From NCBI GenBank assembly GCA_965220285.1, contig OZ244818.1:4588001-4652000 (forward strand): a DNA stretch of 64,000 bases, read 5' to 3'. This document shows positions 26,015 through 34,710 of this stretch, one piece after another. Numbering within the stretch: position 1 is the stretch's first letter; each line of letters opens with the position of its first letter. This DNA is from Bin5 sp009843665. Its GTDB lineage: Bacteria; Chloroflexota; Anaerolineae; Caldilineales; Caldilineaceae. Below the pieces are notes generated by a model. That model was not told where the DNA came from. It was given only the letters and a program-made list of their open reading frames with translations, and made no database searches. The translations under genes and the position numbers were made by a program.

Positions 26015-27412
26015 GTGAGAAACTGGGGGATTGGCCGCGGAAAATGGGTGTTCGTCGACTGGATGGGCGTAGAACCCGGCTACGGCACCCAGTGGGGTGG
26101 CGCCATCACCGAGGGCTGGAGCGTCCCGCATGGGATCACGCTCAAAGTCCACGAGCCCGCAGTAGACCATGGGCTGGCGATCGCCGCCGACCGGCCTTGG
26201 GAGCAGGGCTACATTTCAGCGTACTCAACGTTCCTTGAGGATGGAGGCACGCTCCGCTGCTGGTACGAAAACGGCGGCGGCATCGGCTACGCCGAGTCGA
26301 ACGACGGCGTCACCTGGCACAAACCCAATCTGGGCCTACAAGAATGGAACGGGTCAACCGACAACAACCTGATCGACATCAACCGTCATGGCCACGGCAT
26401 CTTCATCGATCCCGTCGCCGGCGAGTCCGAACGCTACAAAATGGTCAGCTGCCACTGGACCGAGACCGAGCGCAAAGTTCTAGGCGCCGTTTCCGCCGAC
26501 GGCCTCCACTGGACGCCCCTGCCCCGGCCCCTGATGGAGTACCAGCATGCAGACACCCAGAACATCGCCCTCCATGATGCGGAACTGGGCAAGTATGTAC
26601 TCTACACTCGCCAAATGGATGGATCGTCGAACCGCCGCGGGGTCAACCGGACCGTATCCGACAACTTTCGGCACTTTCCCGAATCCGAACCGGTCCTCGA
26701 AAACAACCCTCTCGATGCGCCCGACCTCGATATCTACTGCAACGGCTACTCCCCCTGGCCCGGCGCCACCGACGCCCATCTGATGCGGCTCTCAATGTAC
26801 GAGCGCACGCCGGACACCATGAATGTACATCTGGCCACCAGCCGCGACGGGATCTTCTGGCACAGACCGCTGGGCCAAACCCCCTGGATCGAGACAGTGC
26901 CCTCTGCCGGTGGACCATACAAAACTGTCTATGCCTGCGCCGGTGTAATTCCCACGGGCAATGGAGAGTGGTCCACCTATGTCGGCGTCAACCGTAGGAT
27001 GCACAACGAACCGCTCGAACGGAAAACTGGCGCGCTGGGCGAGTCTGGGCTGGTCCGCGCTTCCGTACGCGAGGACGGGTTTGTCTCCCTCTCCAGCCGC
27101 GGACGCGGCGGCTTCTGGACTGTGCCCTTCGAACTGAACTCGGACTCGATCCGCGTCAATGCGCATACCCTTTACTCGGGCTTTCTACGCTGCCAGATCC
27201 TCTCCTCCAGCCCCGGTGACGTCGGCAGCGACACACGCTTCATCCGCACCATCGAGGACTACACACTGGAAAACTGCCAGCCCATTGTCGGCGATCACAT
27301 CGACACGCCTCTCACCTGGAACGGCAGCAGCGACCTGAGCCATCTGCACGGCCAGACCATCCGCCTCAGATTTGACCTCTTCAAGGCAGACCTGTACGCC
27401 ATTCGATTCTGA
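26015..27412 (+). CDS. GH43/GH32-like beta-propeller protein, paralogue A
   Basis: 465 residues from GTG 26015 with AAAGGAG 7 nt upstream. Propeller-like repeats such as GYAESNDGVTWHKPNLG, GAVSADGLHWTPLP and LATSRDGIFWHRPLG are typical of five-bladed glycoside-hydrolase folds of the GH32/GH43/GH68 type. The C-terminus (TIRLRFDLFKADLYAIRF) corresponds to the ends of the proteins at 30305 and 35684, defining a three-member family here. Catalytic acids cannot be assigned with confidence. No signal peptide, so cytoplasmic action on imported oligosaccharides is likely (inference). Confidence 0.72.
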   Translation: MRNWGIGRGKWVFVDWMGVEPGYGTQWGGAITEGWSVPHGITLKVHEPAVDHGLAIAADRPWEQGYISAYSTFLEDGGTLRCWYENGGGIGYAESNDGVTWHKPNLGLQEWNGSTDNNLIDINRHGHGIFIDPVAGESERYKMVSCHWTETERKVLGAVSADGLHWTPLPRPLMEYQHADTQNIALHDAELGKYVLYTRQMDGSSNRRGVNRTVSDNFRHFPESEPVLENNPLDAPDLDIYCNGYSPWPGATDAHLMRLSMYERTPDTMNVHLATSRDGIFWHRPLGQTPWIETVPSAGGPYKTVYACAGVIPTGNGEWSTYVGVNRRMHNEPLERKTGALGESGLVRASVREDGFVSLSSRGRGGFWTVPFELNSDSIRVNAHTLYSGFLRCQILSSSPGDVGSDTRFIRTIEDYTLENCQPIVGDHIDTPLTWNGSSDLSHLHGQTIRLRFDLFKADLYAIRF

Positions 27413-27631
27413 GTCAACAGGCAGCACGAACGCCATCTGGAGAATCCACTCCACGGAATCCCCGGTGAGGTTCCTGAAACTCAGTCTGGTCAGAAAGGAA
27501 CTAAGGCCGGGAGCAGTCCGTTTCCATCTGCTCAGGGGTGCATCCCAACAAGGGGGGAGCTCTCGCAGACTTCATGCAGCAACGAAACCGTAGCCATTCC
27601 GCGCTCATCTCCGAGGCAGAGAAAGCGCCGC

Positions 27632-27729
27632 CTCTGACCACTGACCACTGACCACTGACTACTGCAGTTGGGCGGTCGGGCCTATTCGGCCCTCCCTTGT
27701 GCGGGGGCGGAGCCCCCGCAACGCCCCCT
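27632..27729 (+). repeat. Composite intergenic repeat, copy 2 (central loop inverted)
   Basis: Same order as copies 1 and 3: ACTGACC units, CTGCAG, GGGCGGTCGGGCC hairpin, second palindrome. The second palindrome reads GCGGGGGCGGAGCCCCCGC, which is the exact reverse complement of the sequence in the other two copies. Confidence 0.85.
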
Positions 27730-27928
27730 CCTTAACACCAGCCTGCGCCGCCTTCGAGCCGCGATGCCGGCGCCGTCCCTAATCCACCGATCGCTCACCC
27801 ACCTCGTGCCGCGCCTCCTCCGCCGCCTGTCGCTCGCCCACCTCGTGCCGCGCAACCCCCAATGCCCCTATGTCGCCCGTCCCTGTCCCGCGTCATGCCG
27901 CCAAACCGGCCCCCTCGCACACGCGCCG

Positions 27929-27953
27929 GTAGGGGCAGGCCTTGTGCCTGCCC
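27929..27953. repeat. GTAGGGGC-type palindrome, variant
   Basis: GTAGGGGCAGGCC-TTGT-GCCTGCCC forms a hairpin with the same design as the GTAGGGGCACCCC elements at 38990, 39993, 54478 and 58085, with a compensated change in the stem. Confidence 0.6.
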
Positions 27954-28062
27954 TGTGCCCCGCCAAGAACTGGATCACAATACCACCCAGTTGCCTCCCT
28001 GCAGCCCACCATTTCAACTCGCGCAGAAAAAATCGTCCCACACACAACAACCGGTCGCCTGC

Positions 28063-28108
28063 CATCCTGAAAATCCCAATCAATTCTGAAAATCCTGATT
28101 CAGACAAC
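28063..28108. repeat. CCTGAAAATCC...TGATTCAGACAA element, copy 1
   Basis: CATCCTGAAAATCC, a second CTGAAAATCC and TGATTCAGACAA(C) in series. The same three blocks recur at 59086-59132 just before another operon. Confidence 0.6.
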
Positions 28109-28207
28109 GACCACCCAAAAGATCTGGGATGCACCCGCACGTAGAACATGCTTGACCCCCTATCCCAGATTGTATACACTTCCGTGGAAACACTGCGCAC
28201 CCGAAAA

Positions 28208-29302
28208 ATGACGCTTCAAATCAGCTGGCAAAAAGCCCCAATATACCCAGCCCTGATCAAAGGCCCCGCCGTCGGTACCGTCGACGGCCACCTGCTCGTC
28301 GCCGGCGGCATGTCCTACCCCTGGCGCGAAGTGGAATACGGCTTCGCCGCGCCGATCACTGACAAGGCCGACAGCGGACAGGCCGAAACCGCCCCAATCG
28401 GCGAATGGTACCCCCTGCCCCCCATACCCATCGGCCCCGGCTGGACTTCCGGCGCCGCTGTCGCCGGCGGCCTCGCCGTAGTCGGCGGACGCCGCCGCGC
28501 CGTGGGCAACCGCGCCACCGCCGACGTCTGGTTCCTCGATGTCCAGGCGGGCGCCACCGCCTGGGAAAAACTGCCCGACCGCCCCTCCCCCGCCATGGTC
28601 GCCACCACCTTCGCCCACGGCGACCACCTCTACACCGCCTTCGGCACCGACTGGCACCCCCACGAACACGCAACCGGCGACCCCAACATCTACCGGCTCG
28701 ACGTACGGCGCCGCGGCAGTTGGGAAGTAGCCGCCCAGTTTCCCGGCGAACCCCGCTGGATGTGTGGCATGGGCATCTGCCGCAACAAACTCTACGTAGT
28801 CGGCGGCCACGATATCCCCATCGGCGGCGTCGCTGACCCCAAGCCCCACAACGCCCTCCGCATCTTTCCCGACGGCGAACGTACCTCTGACAGAATCAGC
28901 CACGTCGTCTTCGGCGAAATGTGGGAGTGCGACCTGGCAACGGGAACCTGGCAAGAGCTGACCCGCCCGCCGCGGGCCTTCGTCGCCGACGCCTTCACCG
29001 TCACCGACCGCTGGATCGTTCTGACCGGCGGCCAGACCTGGGTCGTCTCGCCCGACGGCAGTTCCGTCCACATCATGGGACACGTCCCGGAGCTTGACCT
29101 CGTCTGCCACTCCCACGAAGTCTGGGCCTATGACACACATGAAGCAAGCTGGGCAGCGCTAGACCCGCTGCCCTACGGCATCGCCTCGCACCGCGTCGCC
29201 GTCTGGCAGAACCGCGCCTTCCTTGTTGGCAACGAGACGAGAGACAGTATTCGCGGAAACACGTACGGAACAGTCTTTGCGGGACGAGTGAAAACCGACT
29301 GA
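28208..29302 (+). CDS. Kelch-repeat beta-propeller protein
   Basis: 364 residues from the ATG at 28208; an ATG at 28148 would add 20 residues, and neither has a clear ribosome binding site. Kelch-type repeats with paired glycines and Trp/Tyr spacing are visible: HLLVAGG, GGLAVVGGRRRAVG, NKLYVVGGHDIP, RWIVLTGGQTW. The fold matches galactose-oxidase-type or N-acetylneuraminate-epimerase-like propellers. Lacking a signal peptide, it is probably cytoplasmic. With a sialidase-like gene in the window, an epimerase/mutarotase role is possible but unproven. Confidence 0.72.
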   Translation: MTLQISWQKAPIYPALIKGPAVGTVDGHLLVAGGMSYPWREVEYGFAAPITDKADSGQAETAPIGEWYPLPPIPIGPGWTSGAAVAGGLAVVGGRRRAVGNRATADVWFLDVQAGATAWEKLPDRPSPAMVATTFAHGDHLYTAFGTDWHPHEHATGDPNIYRLDVRRRGSWEVAAQFPGEPRWMCGMGICRNKLYVVGGHDIPIGGVADPKPHNALRIFPDGERTSDRISHVVFGEMWECDLATGTWQELTRPPRAFVADAFTVTDRWIVLTGGQTWVVSPDGSSVHIMGHVPELDLVCHSHEVWAYDTHEASWAALDPLPYGIASHRVAVWQNRAFLVGNETRDSIRGNTYGTVFAGRVKTD

Positions 29303-29350
29303 CGGAATTCTAAAGGACGCCATTTGGCTAAAGCAAAGGGCTGAAAAACC

Positions 29351-30253
29351 ATGCAATCAATGACAGTTGCAGACGGAACCAAAGTCACGATGGCCGGCCA
29401 CGAGCTTGTCTTCGGCCACAACATCTTTGCACCGCGTGACGCAAACGACATCGCAGACGACACAGCGGCCCTTCACGCCAGAATCGAAGAGGACGGCTAC
29501 CTCTTGATTCGCGATTTCTACGACCGCGACGCCACTATGGCCGCCCGCGCAGACATCCTATCCTACCTCGCTGCACAGGGCCTGCTGGATCCCGACTCCC
29601 CACCCGAACAAGGCATGATCGGTCCCAAAAACGAAGCCGCAGCCATTCGCAATGAAGATGTAGTAAACATGCACGCCTACCTGCGCGTCGTCAACTCCAA
29701 ACGCATCATGGCCTTCTTTGAAGGCTTCCTTGGCGGCCCGGCCCTGACCCTCGATCACAAATGGCCGCGCGCCGTCAGACGCGGCCACAGCACCGGCGCA
29801 CACTACGATGTCGTCTTCATGGGCGCCGGCACCAAGAAGCTCTACACAGTCTGGACTCCCCTGGACGACCTGTCGCTCGACATGGGCCCCCTCGCCTTCT
29901 GCCCCGGGTCCAACAAGCTCGACCTCCTGCGCCGCACCTACGGGGCAGCCGACGCCCACAACGATATGACCGAAGGCCACCTCAGCCGCAACCCCCTGGA
30001 ACTGATAGATATACTCGGCGTCAGATGGTCGTCCACGCCCTTCCACGCCGGCGATGTCATAATCTTCGGCATGTACTTCCTGCACGGCTCACTCGACAAC
30101 GTCTCCAACCGCTATCGCCTCAGCACCGACAACCGCTACCAGCTCGCCTCCGAACCAGTCGACGAACGCCACATGGGCCCCCACCCCGACCAGATTCCCA
30201 AGGCCGAAAACCGCAAGACCATGGCCGAAATGCGCGAAAAATGGGGTATCTGA
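29351..30253 (+). CDS. Phytanoyl-CoA dioxygenase (PhyH) family protein
   Basis: 300 residues. The Fe(II) triad is visible as His151-x-Asp153 (GAHYDVVF) and His245 (YFLHGSLDN), with Arg256 (RYRLSTD) for 2-oxoglutarate. The fold core is preceded by a 45-residue extension and RIEEDGYLLIRDF. The C-terminal tail (MGPHPDQIPKAENRKTM) is seen in other PhyH members from sponge-type genomes as far as I recall. It lies between the Kelch gene and a glycosidase-like gene. Substrate unknown. Confidence 0.85.
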   Translation: MQSMTVADGTKVTMAGHELVFGHNIFAPRDANDIADDTAALHARIEEDGYLLIRDFYDRDATMAARADILSYLAAQGLLDPDSPPEQGMIGPKNEAAAIRNEDVVNMHAYLRVVNSKRIMAFFEGFLGGPALTLDHKWPRAVRRGHSTGAHYDVVFMGAGTKKLYTVWTPLDDLSLDMGPLAFCPGSNKLDLLRRTYGAADAHNDMTEGHLSRNPLELIDILGVRWSSTPFHAGDVIIFGMYFLHGSLDNVSNRYRLSTDNRYQLASEPVDERHMGPHPDQIPKAENRKTMAEMREKWGI

Positions 30254-30304
30254 ACCCGAAGTCATAGGCTACACCTACGCCTCTCATAAGGATTCCATAC
30301 CGCC

Positions 30305-31948
30305 ATGACAGCTCCCGAGCCCAAGAGCCGCACCGAGCAACTCGACATTCAGCAGAAGACCGATGCCATCCTGAGCGGCAGCCGGCCCGTAGACAAGGAC
30401 TACCCCTACATTCCACCCGACTACAAGGTCCACTTCCCACACATCGGCACCGACCGACAACTGTTTCTCGACAACTTCATTCTCGATCATCTCGACGGAG
30501 TCAGGAGAGAGCTGTGCACGCCGCAGAAGGCCCCCGAACCTCTCCTCGCCTTTACCGACCTTCCATGGGAGCGGGTACAATTCAACCCCGGAACCGCCGG
30601 CGTCGTTCACGATCCCGACGACGGCCTGTTCAAGATGTGGTACTGGCAGGGCCTGGCCGGCGAACCCTTCAACACCAGCCAGGTCCTCTGCTACGCTGAG
30701 TCAAAGGACGCCCTCCACTGGGAGAAGCCCCTCCGCGATGACTGCCTCCCCTTCCAGGACCATACCACCACCAACATCGTCCACCCCGACATCTCCCAGT
30801 CCGGCCTCGCCCTGAACCACGACCGCAGCGACCGCGACCGCAAATACCTGCTCGTCAACTGGCCCCCCAAAACAGCCGCCCAACGACCCCCCGGCAGCCC
30901 CCGCCTCTCCAGAGTCGACGCCTCCCCCGACGGCATCCACTGGCACAACATCAGCCAAGAGTCTCCCTTCCCCCACCACCATGAGCAGAAAATAATCTGG
31001 GACGAAAGCATCCAGCGCTACATCGGTTACAGCCAGTACTCCCACCACCAGGATTTCCTCTATCGCAAACGCCAGATCGGCCGCCAGGAGAGCGCCGACT
31101 TCATCAACTGGTCGCCCAAGGAGGTTGTCCTTTCCGCCGACTGGGACGCCAATCTCCCGCCAGACCTCGAAATGCACGACATGTCAGTGCGCATAGTCGG
31201 CGGTCTCTACATCGGTCTCACCAGTGAATTCATGGCCGAACCCTTCTGGCAGGAGCGGGCCGGCCACAACTGGCGCGACCAGGCCTTCTCCCGCCTCGGC
31301 CTCTACACCAGCCGCGACGGCAAACGCTGGCACCGCGTCGGCGGCCCCGGCCCCTGGGTGGACACCGGCTCGCCCGGCGACCAGGACTACGGCTTCATCT
31401 GCTTCACCCCCGCCGGCGAGCTCGTCCACAACGGCAAAATGGTGATCCCCTACAGCGGCAATCCCCAGAAGCAGAGCTGGCACACTCAGGAACCTCCCAG
31501 CCCCCTTTATCCTCAAGAGAATTACAGGCTTCAACACGACGCCTGGCACGCCCGCCAGGCGCTGCAGGGCGACTCCCGTCTCAAGCGCGCCGTGGCCGGC
31601 CTGATCTTGCGCGAAGACGGCTGGGCAAAGCTCGTCCCCGAATACGAGACCGGCCAGGTCTACACCAAACAGTTCGTCTTCGAAGGCGACGCCCTCCGTG
31701 TCAACGCCGACTGCAGTTACGGCTACGTGCAGGTCGAGCTTCTCGACCCCACCTTCACGCCCTACGAGGGATTCTCAACCGAGCTCTGCGACCCGCTCAT
31801 CGGCACTTCCGACCAGATCTGGCACACAGTCAGCTGGCAAGGCAAGTCCGACCTGCGCGCCCTCTGGAACAAGCCCGTGCGCATCCGCTTCACCATCCGT
31901 GAAGCCAGTATCTACGCTTTCCAGTTTTTCCAATCCATGACAGAATGA
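30305..31948 (+). CDS. GH43/GH32-like beta-propeller protein, paralogue B
   Basis: 547 residues. The N-terminal RQLFLDNFILDHLDGVRREL is characteristic of a group of uncharacterised glycosidase-like proteins. Propeller segments include YAESKDALHWEKPLRDD and YTSRDGKRWHRVGG. RQESADFINWSPKEVVLS is nearly identical to the segment in the protein at 35684. The end KPVRIRFTIREASIYAFQFF matches both paralogues. AAGGA lies about 13 nt before the ATG. No signal peptide. Probably hydrolyses or binds an imported sugar (inference). Confidence 0.75.
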   Translation: MTAPEPKSRTEQLDIQQKTDAILSGSRPVDKDYPYIPPDYKVHFPHIGTDRQLFLDNFILDHLDGVRRELCTPQKAPEPLLAFTDLPWERVQFNPGTAGVVHDPDDGLFKMWYWQGLAGEPFNTSQVLCYAESKDALHWEKPLRDDCLPFQDHTTTNIVHPDISQSGLALNHDRSDRDRKYLLVNWPPKTAAQRPPGSPRLSRVDASPDGIHWHNISQESPFPHHHEQKIIWDESIQRYIGYSQYSHHQDFLYRKRQIGRQESADFINWSPKEVVLSADWDANLPPDLEMHDMSVRIVGGLYIGLTSEFMAEPFWQERAGHNWRDQAFSRLGLYTSRDGKRWHRVGGPGPWVDTGSPGDQDYGFICFTPAGELVHNGKMVIPYSGNPQKQSWHTQEPPSPLYPQENYRLQHDAWHARQALQGDSRLKRAVAGLILREDGWAKLVPEYETGQVYTKQFVFEGDALRVNADCSYGYVQVELLDPTFTPYEGFSTELCDPLIGTSDQIWHTVSWQGKSDLRALWNKPVRIRFTIREASIYAFQFFQSMTE

Positions 31949-31994
31949 CCCCAGACAAGCACTCATGTCCTGAATAAACCGAAAGGAGCCGAAC

Positions 31995-33638
31995 ATGGGA
32001 TCTCACCTGAAGGTCCACAACCCAATGGGCTACCCGCCCCAGATCGACCAGAAGCACCTCGCCCCCCGAGTCAACGACTTGGCCGGCAAGACCGTCTATC
32101 TCGTCGACTGCCGCTTCGACGACGGCGATATCCTTGTCGAGCAGATGGCCAACTGGTTCCGCGACAACCGCCCCGACATCAACATTGAAGTGCGCCGCAA
32201 GTCGGGCGTCTATACCGAACGCGACGAGAACCTCTACGAGGAGATCCAGCAAAAAGGAGCAGGGGCCGTCATGGCCGTCGGCCATTGAAGTACCTGCGCG
32301 CCGGCGGTCGCCGACCAATGCATTATCCTGGAAACTGAGTACAACGTCCCCACAGCCTCCATCCAGACCGGAATCTTCCTGGATCTAGTGAAAGCCTCCA
32401 CGCTTCAGCAGGGTATCCCCTACCTGCGCCACGCCTTCGTGCCGCAGCCGGTGATGGGCCGCTCGCCTGCCCAGCTGAGAGCCTACGTCGATGGCCCTGA
32501 CGACATTACCGGCCGTCCCTTCATGAGCGAAGTCATCGCCGCGCTCACCCGACCAAAGTCGGAAGAGGAGACCCGTCAACACAATTTCGACCGCTCTACG
32601 CCTCGCTTCGTTGAGCCGGACACGGAAGAGAACCTGCACCAGCTCTTCGTCGAAAATCTCTGGACCGACATGCTGCCGTTCATCCTCCCAACAGAGGAGC
32701 GCGTCGCCGCCATGCTGGAGGGCACCAGCCGCAGCCCGGACACCGTTGTCGGCCAAATGCGCCCCACGGGCACCCGCGAAGCCTGGGAGTACACCGTAGA
32801 AAAGGTCGCCGTCAACGCCGTTATGGCCGGCGCCAAGCCTGAATATTTCCCTGTTATACTGGCGCTGGCCGCAACATGCGCCTCAGCGCGGGCCAGTACC
32901 ACCAGTTCCGCCGCATCCATGGCCGTCGTCAACGGACCCGTCCGTGAAGAGATTGACATGAACTGGGGCACCGGCGCAATGGGACCCTACAATCACGCCA
33001 ACGCCACCATCGGCCGCGCCTATGGTCTGCTCTCGCAAAACCTCCAGGGCGGCTCCGTCCCCTCCGAGACATACCTCGGCTCACAGGGAAACAACTACGC
33101 CTACAACAGCGTGACCTTCGCCGAAAATGAAGAGCGCAGTCCGTGGGTACCCTTCCACGTCCAGCACGGATTCGACGCCGACCAGAGCGCGGTCAGCGTC
33201 TTCGGCGGCTGCCGCTCCACGGCCTTCAACCTCGGCCTGCGCGCCAAACACTGGCAGGACCATGTCCGCAACATGCTGCGCGGCCTCAACCCGCATAACC
33301 CGCCCACCTTCATACTCGACCCAATCACCGCGCAGCAGTTCATCGATCGCGGCGGCTTCGATACCAAGGAGAAACTGATCCAGTGGGTGTACGAAAACGC
33401 CACTATGCCCGCCGGCATCTACTGGGACTATCAGCTGATCGAAAACTACGTCTACCCCCACGCTCTCAACGGTGTCGAACCCTACGCCACCAAGCTCAAG
33501 GCCGCCAGCGATGAGCTGATTCCCATCTACAGGGAAGACGAAATCCACGTCGTAGTCGTCGGCGGCGAGACCAACGGCTACTGGCGCATCATGGGCTGCA
33601 ACTACGCCGGCACGGCTTCAGTCGACGACTGGCGCTAG
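31995..33638 (+). CDS. Probable UGSC-type selenoprotein, UGA read as selenocysteine 98
   Basis: One reading frame of 547 residues starts at ATG 31995 (AAAGGAG upstream) and ends at 33638. It is interrupted only by TGA at 32286-32288. The frame on both sides is the same, with no other stop. Across it the protein reads AVMAVGH-U-STCAPAVADQ, placing U98 and Cys101 in a U-x-x-C redox motif at the end of the first alpha/beta unit, as in the UGSC family. The region after it (TEYNVPTASIQTGIF) continues that domain to about residue 190. A second domain (about 200-547) has VAVNAVMAGAKPEYFPVILA, VVNGPVREE and FAENEERSPWVPFHV, typical of UGSC-linked proteins as I know them. A GGUC-loop hairpin follows the UGA. 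Gene callers would split it into 97- and 416-residue ORFs. Confidence 0.8.
32286..32313 (+). promoter_or_regulatory. Selenocysteine UGA and candidate bacterial SECIS hairpin
   Basis: TGA at 32286-32288 is followed after 17 nt by CGGC-GGTC-GCCG (32302-32313), a 4-bp G/C stem closing a GGUC tetraloop. In E. coli fdhF the SelB-binding loop is also GGUC, 18 nt behind the UGA (established knowledge). Stem length is short and the lower helix is weak, so folding should be checked. Confidence 0.65.
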
Positions 33639-33728
33639 GTGAATAAACGCGCCGAATTACAGATGGCCCATCCTTGCCTGACCGAAAAAAGGCATCGCAC
33701 GGCGCATAGCGAGGTCAACCAGAAAACA

Positions 33729-33786
33729 AAGGGCAGGGCAAGTGGAATAGTCCCTCTTTCCACTTGCCCTGCCCTATAGTCTTTTA
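33729..33786 (+). terminator. Rho-independent terminator after the selenoprotein gene
   Basis: GGGCAGGGCAAGTGGAA (33731-33747) and TTCCACTTGCCCTGCCC (33758-33774) form a perfect 17-bp stem with a 10-nt loop, followed by TATAGTCTTTTA. It closes the plus-strand unit 92 nt after the stop codon. Confidence 0.85.
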
Positions 33787-33874
33787 TCAGTCCCGACTCT
33801 GAACGCCCTGCCAGGTCCCTAAATCAGGGCGAAAAACCGGTCGCCGCGAAGCTGCCCTGAAAGGAAGATGCAAT

Positions 33875-34663
33875 ATGGAAGAGATCACGCAACTTCGACT
33901 GGAGGGCTACTGCCTCTTGAAAGGCGTCATTCCCCAGGACAAAGTCGGCCAGGTCCGTCAGGACATTGACAATAACATGAAAGCCGGCCTCGAAGCATAC
34001 AACAAGCATGACTGGTCTGCCGTCACCCATATGCTGTCCCTGGCTCCCTACTTCGCCAACCCGCGTCTCCTCAAAATCGCGCGCACTGCCTTCAACCATG
34101 CCAAGGTGAAAATCTCCCAGACCGAGTTCAAGAGCGTGCCTCCCTACAGGAATCCACCCGAATGGCGCAACTTCCACACCGACTGGCCCCACGACCTGAC
34201 CGACGCCTCCTTCTGCGGCCTTATCAATCAACCCTTTCCTGACACCATTATGAGTATCACGTCAATCTGGATGCTCTACCCCTTCACACCCGAGAATGGC
34301 GCCACCTGGGTCGTTCCCCGCACGCACCGCGACCCCCGCAATCCCCGCGGCCAAAACGACGGCATCGACGGCATGAGTTCCATTCCCCACGAGGAGCAAA
34401 TCTGCGGCGACGCCGGCGACGTAATCCTCATCGACAGCCGCATCTGGCACTCCGCCGGCGCCAACGCTACCGACGACATCAGGACCTCAGTCGTCGCCCG
34501 CTACTCACCTTGGTGGCTGAGCGTCGACTACGGCAAACGCAACTGCGCCTTCATTCCCGCCCACATCTTCGAGAAAATGCCCGAGCCCGTTCAGGAGCTC
34601 TACGCCCATCGACGGGTGAAGAATGAACCGCTCCAAATCGGTAGTCCATCGGAGCAGTTGTAG
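33875..34663 (+). CDS. Phytanoyl-CoA dioxygenase (PhyH) family protein
   Basis: 262 residues. The iron triad is His101-x-Asp103 (FHTDWPHD) and His192 (IWHSAGAN), with Arg203 (IRTSVVARYSPWW). ENGATWVVPRTHR (about residues 140-152) is the family's conserved turn. It is most like the protein at 57100 (HSDWPFN, WHAAGAN, RFAPWW). It stands alone between a terminator and a convergent gene; GAAAGGA lies before the ATG. Substrate unknown. Confidence 0.88.
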   Translation: MEEITQLRLEGYCLLKGVIPQDKVGQVRQDIDNNMKAGLEAYNKHDWSAVTHMLSLAPYFANPRLLKIARTAFNHAKVKISQTEFKSVPPYRNPPEWRNFHTDWPHDLTDASFCGLINQPFPDTIMSITSIWMLYPFTPENGATWVVPRTHRDPRNPRGQNDGIDGMSSIPHEEQICGDAGDVILIDSRIWHSAGANATDDIRTSVVARYSPWWLSVDYGKRNCAFIPAHIFEKMPEPVQELYAHRRVKNEPLQIGSPSEQL

Positions 34664-34710
34664 GCACCGGTGCCGGCAAGCCGGCTGAGAATCAGACCGG
34701 GCTCGGCCTG

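Larger units (their letters stand above)
27413..28207. other. Repeat-rich intergenic region
   Basis: About 0.8 kb without a convincing gene. It holds the second composite repeat (27632-27729), a 23-bp direct repeat built on CCACCTCGTGCCGCGC (27790-27812 and 27832-27854, one mismatch), a GTAGGGGC palindrome variant (27929-27953) and a CCTGAAAATCC-type element (28063-28108). The ORFs that cross it come from these repeats. Confidence 0.7.

Noticed and set aside
27668..28144. 158-residue plus-strand ORF
   Set aside because: It translates the composite repeat, a direct repeat and the GTAGGGGC palindrome; Arg/Pro-rich with no family features.
32286..32288. Nonsense mutation making a pseudogene
   Set aside because: There is only one stop, it falls exactly at a U-x-x-C redox motif, both halves keep coherent domain sequence, and a GGUC hairpin follows. 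It remains the main alternative if selenocysteine genes are absent.
32388..33638. Independent 416-residue gene starting at GTG 32388
   Set aside because: It is in the same frame as the ORF ending at 32288, has no ribosome binding site, and would start inside the first domain. Read-through of a selenocysteine UGA explains both pieces better.
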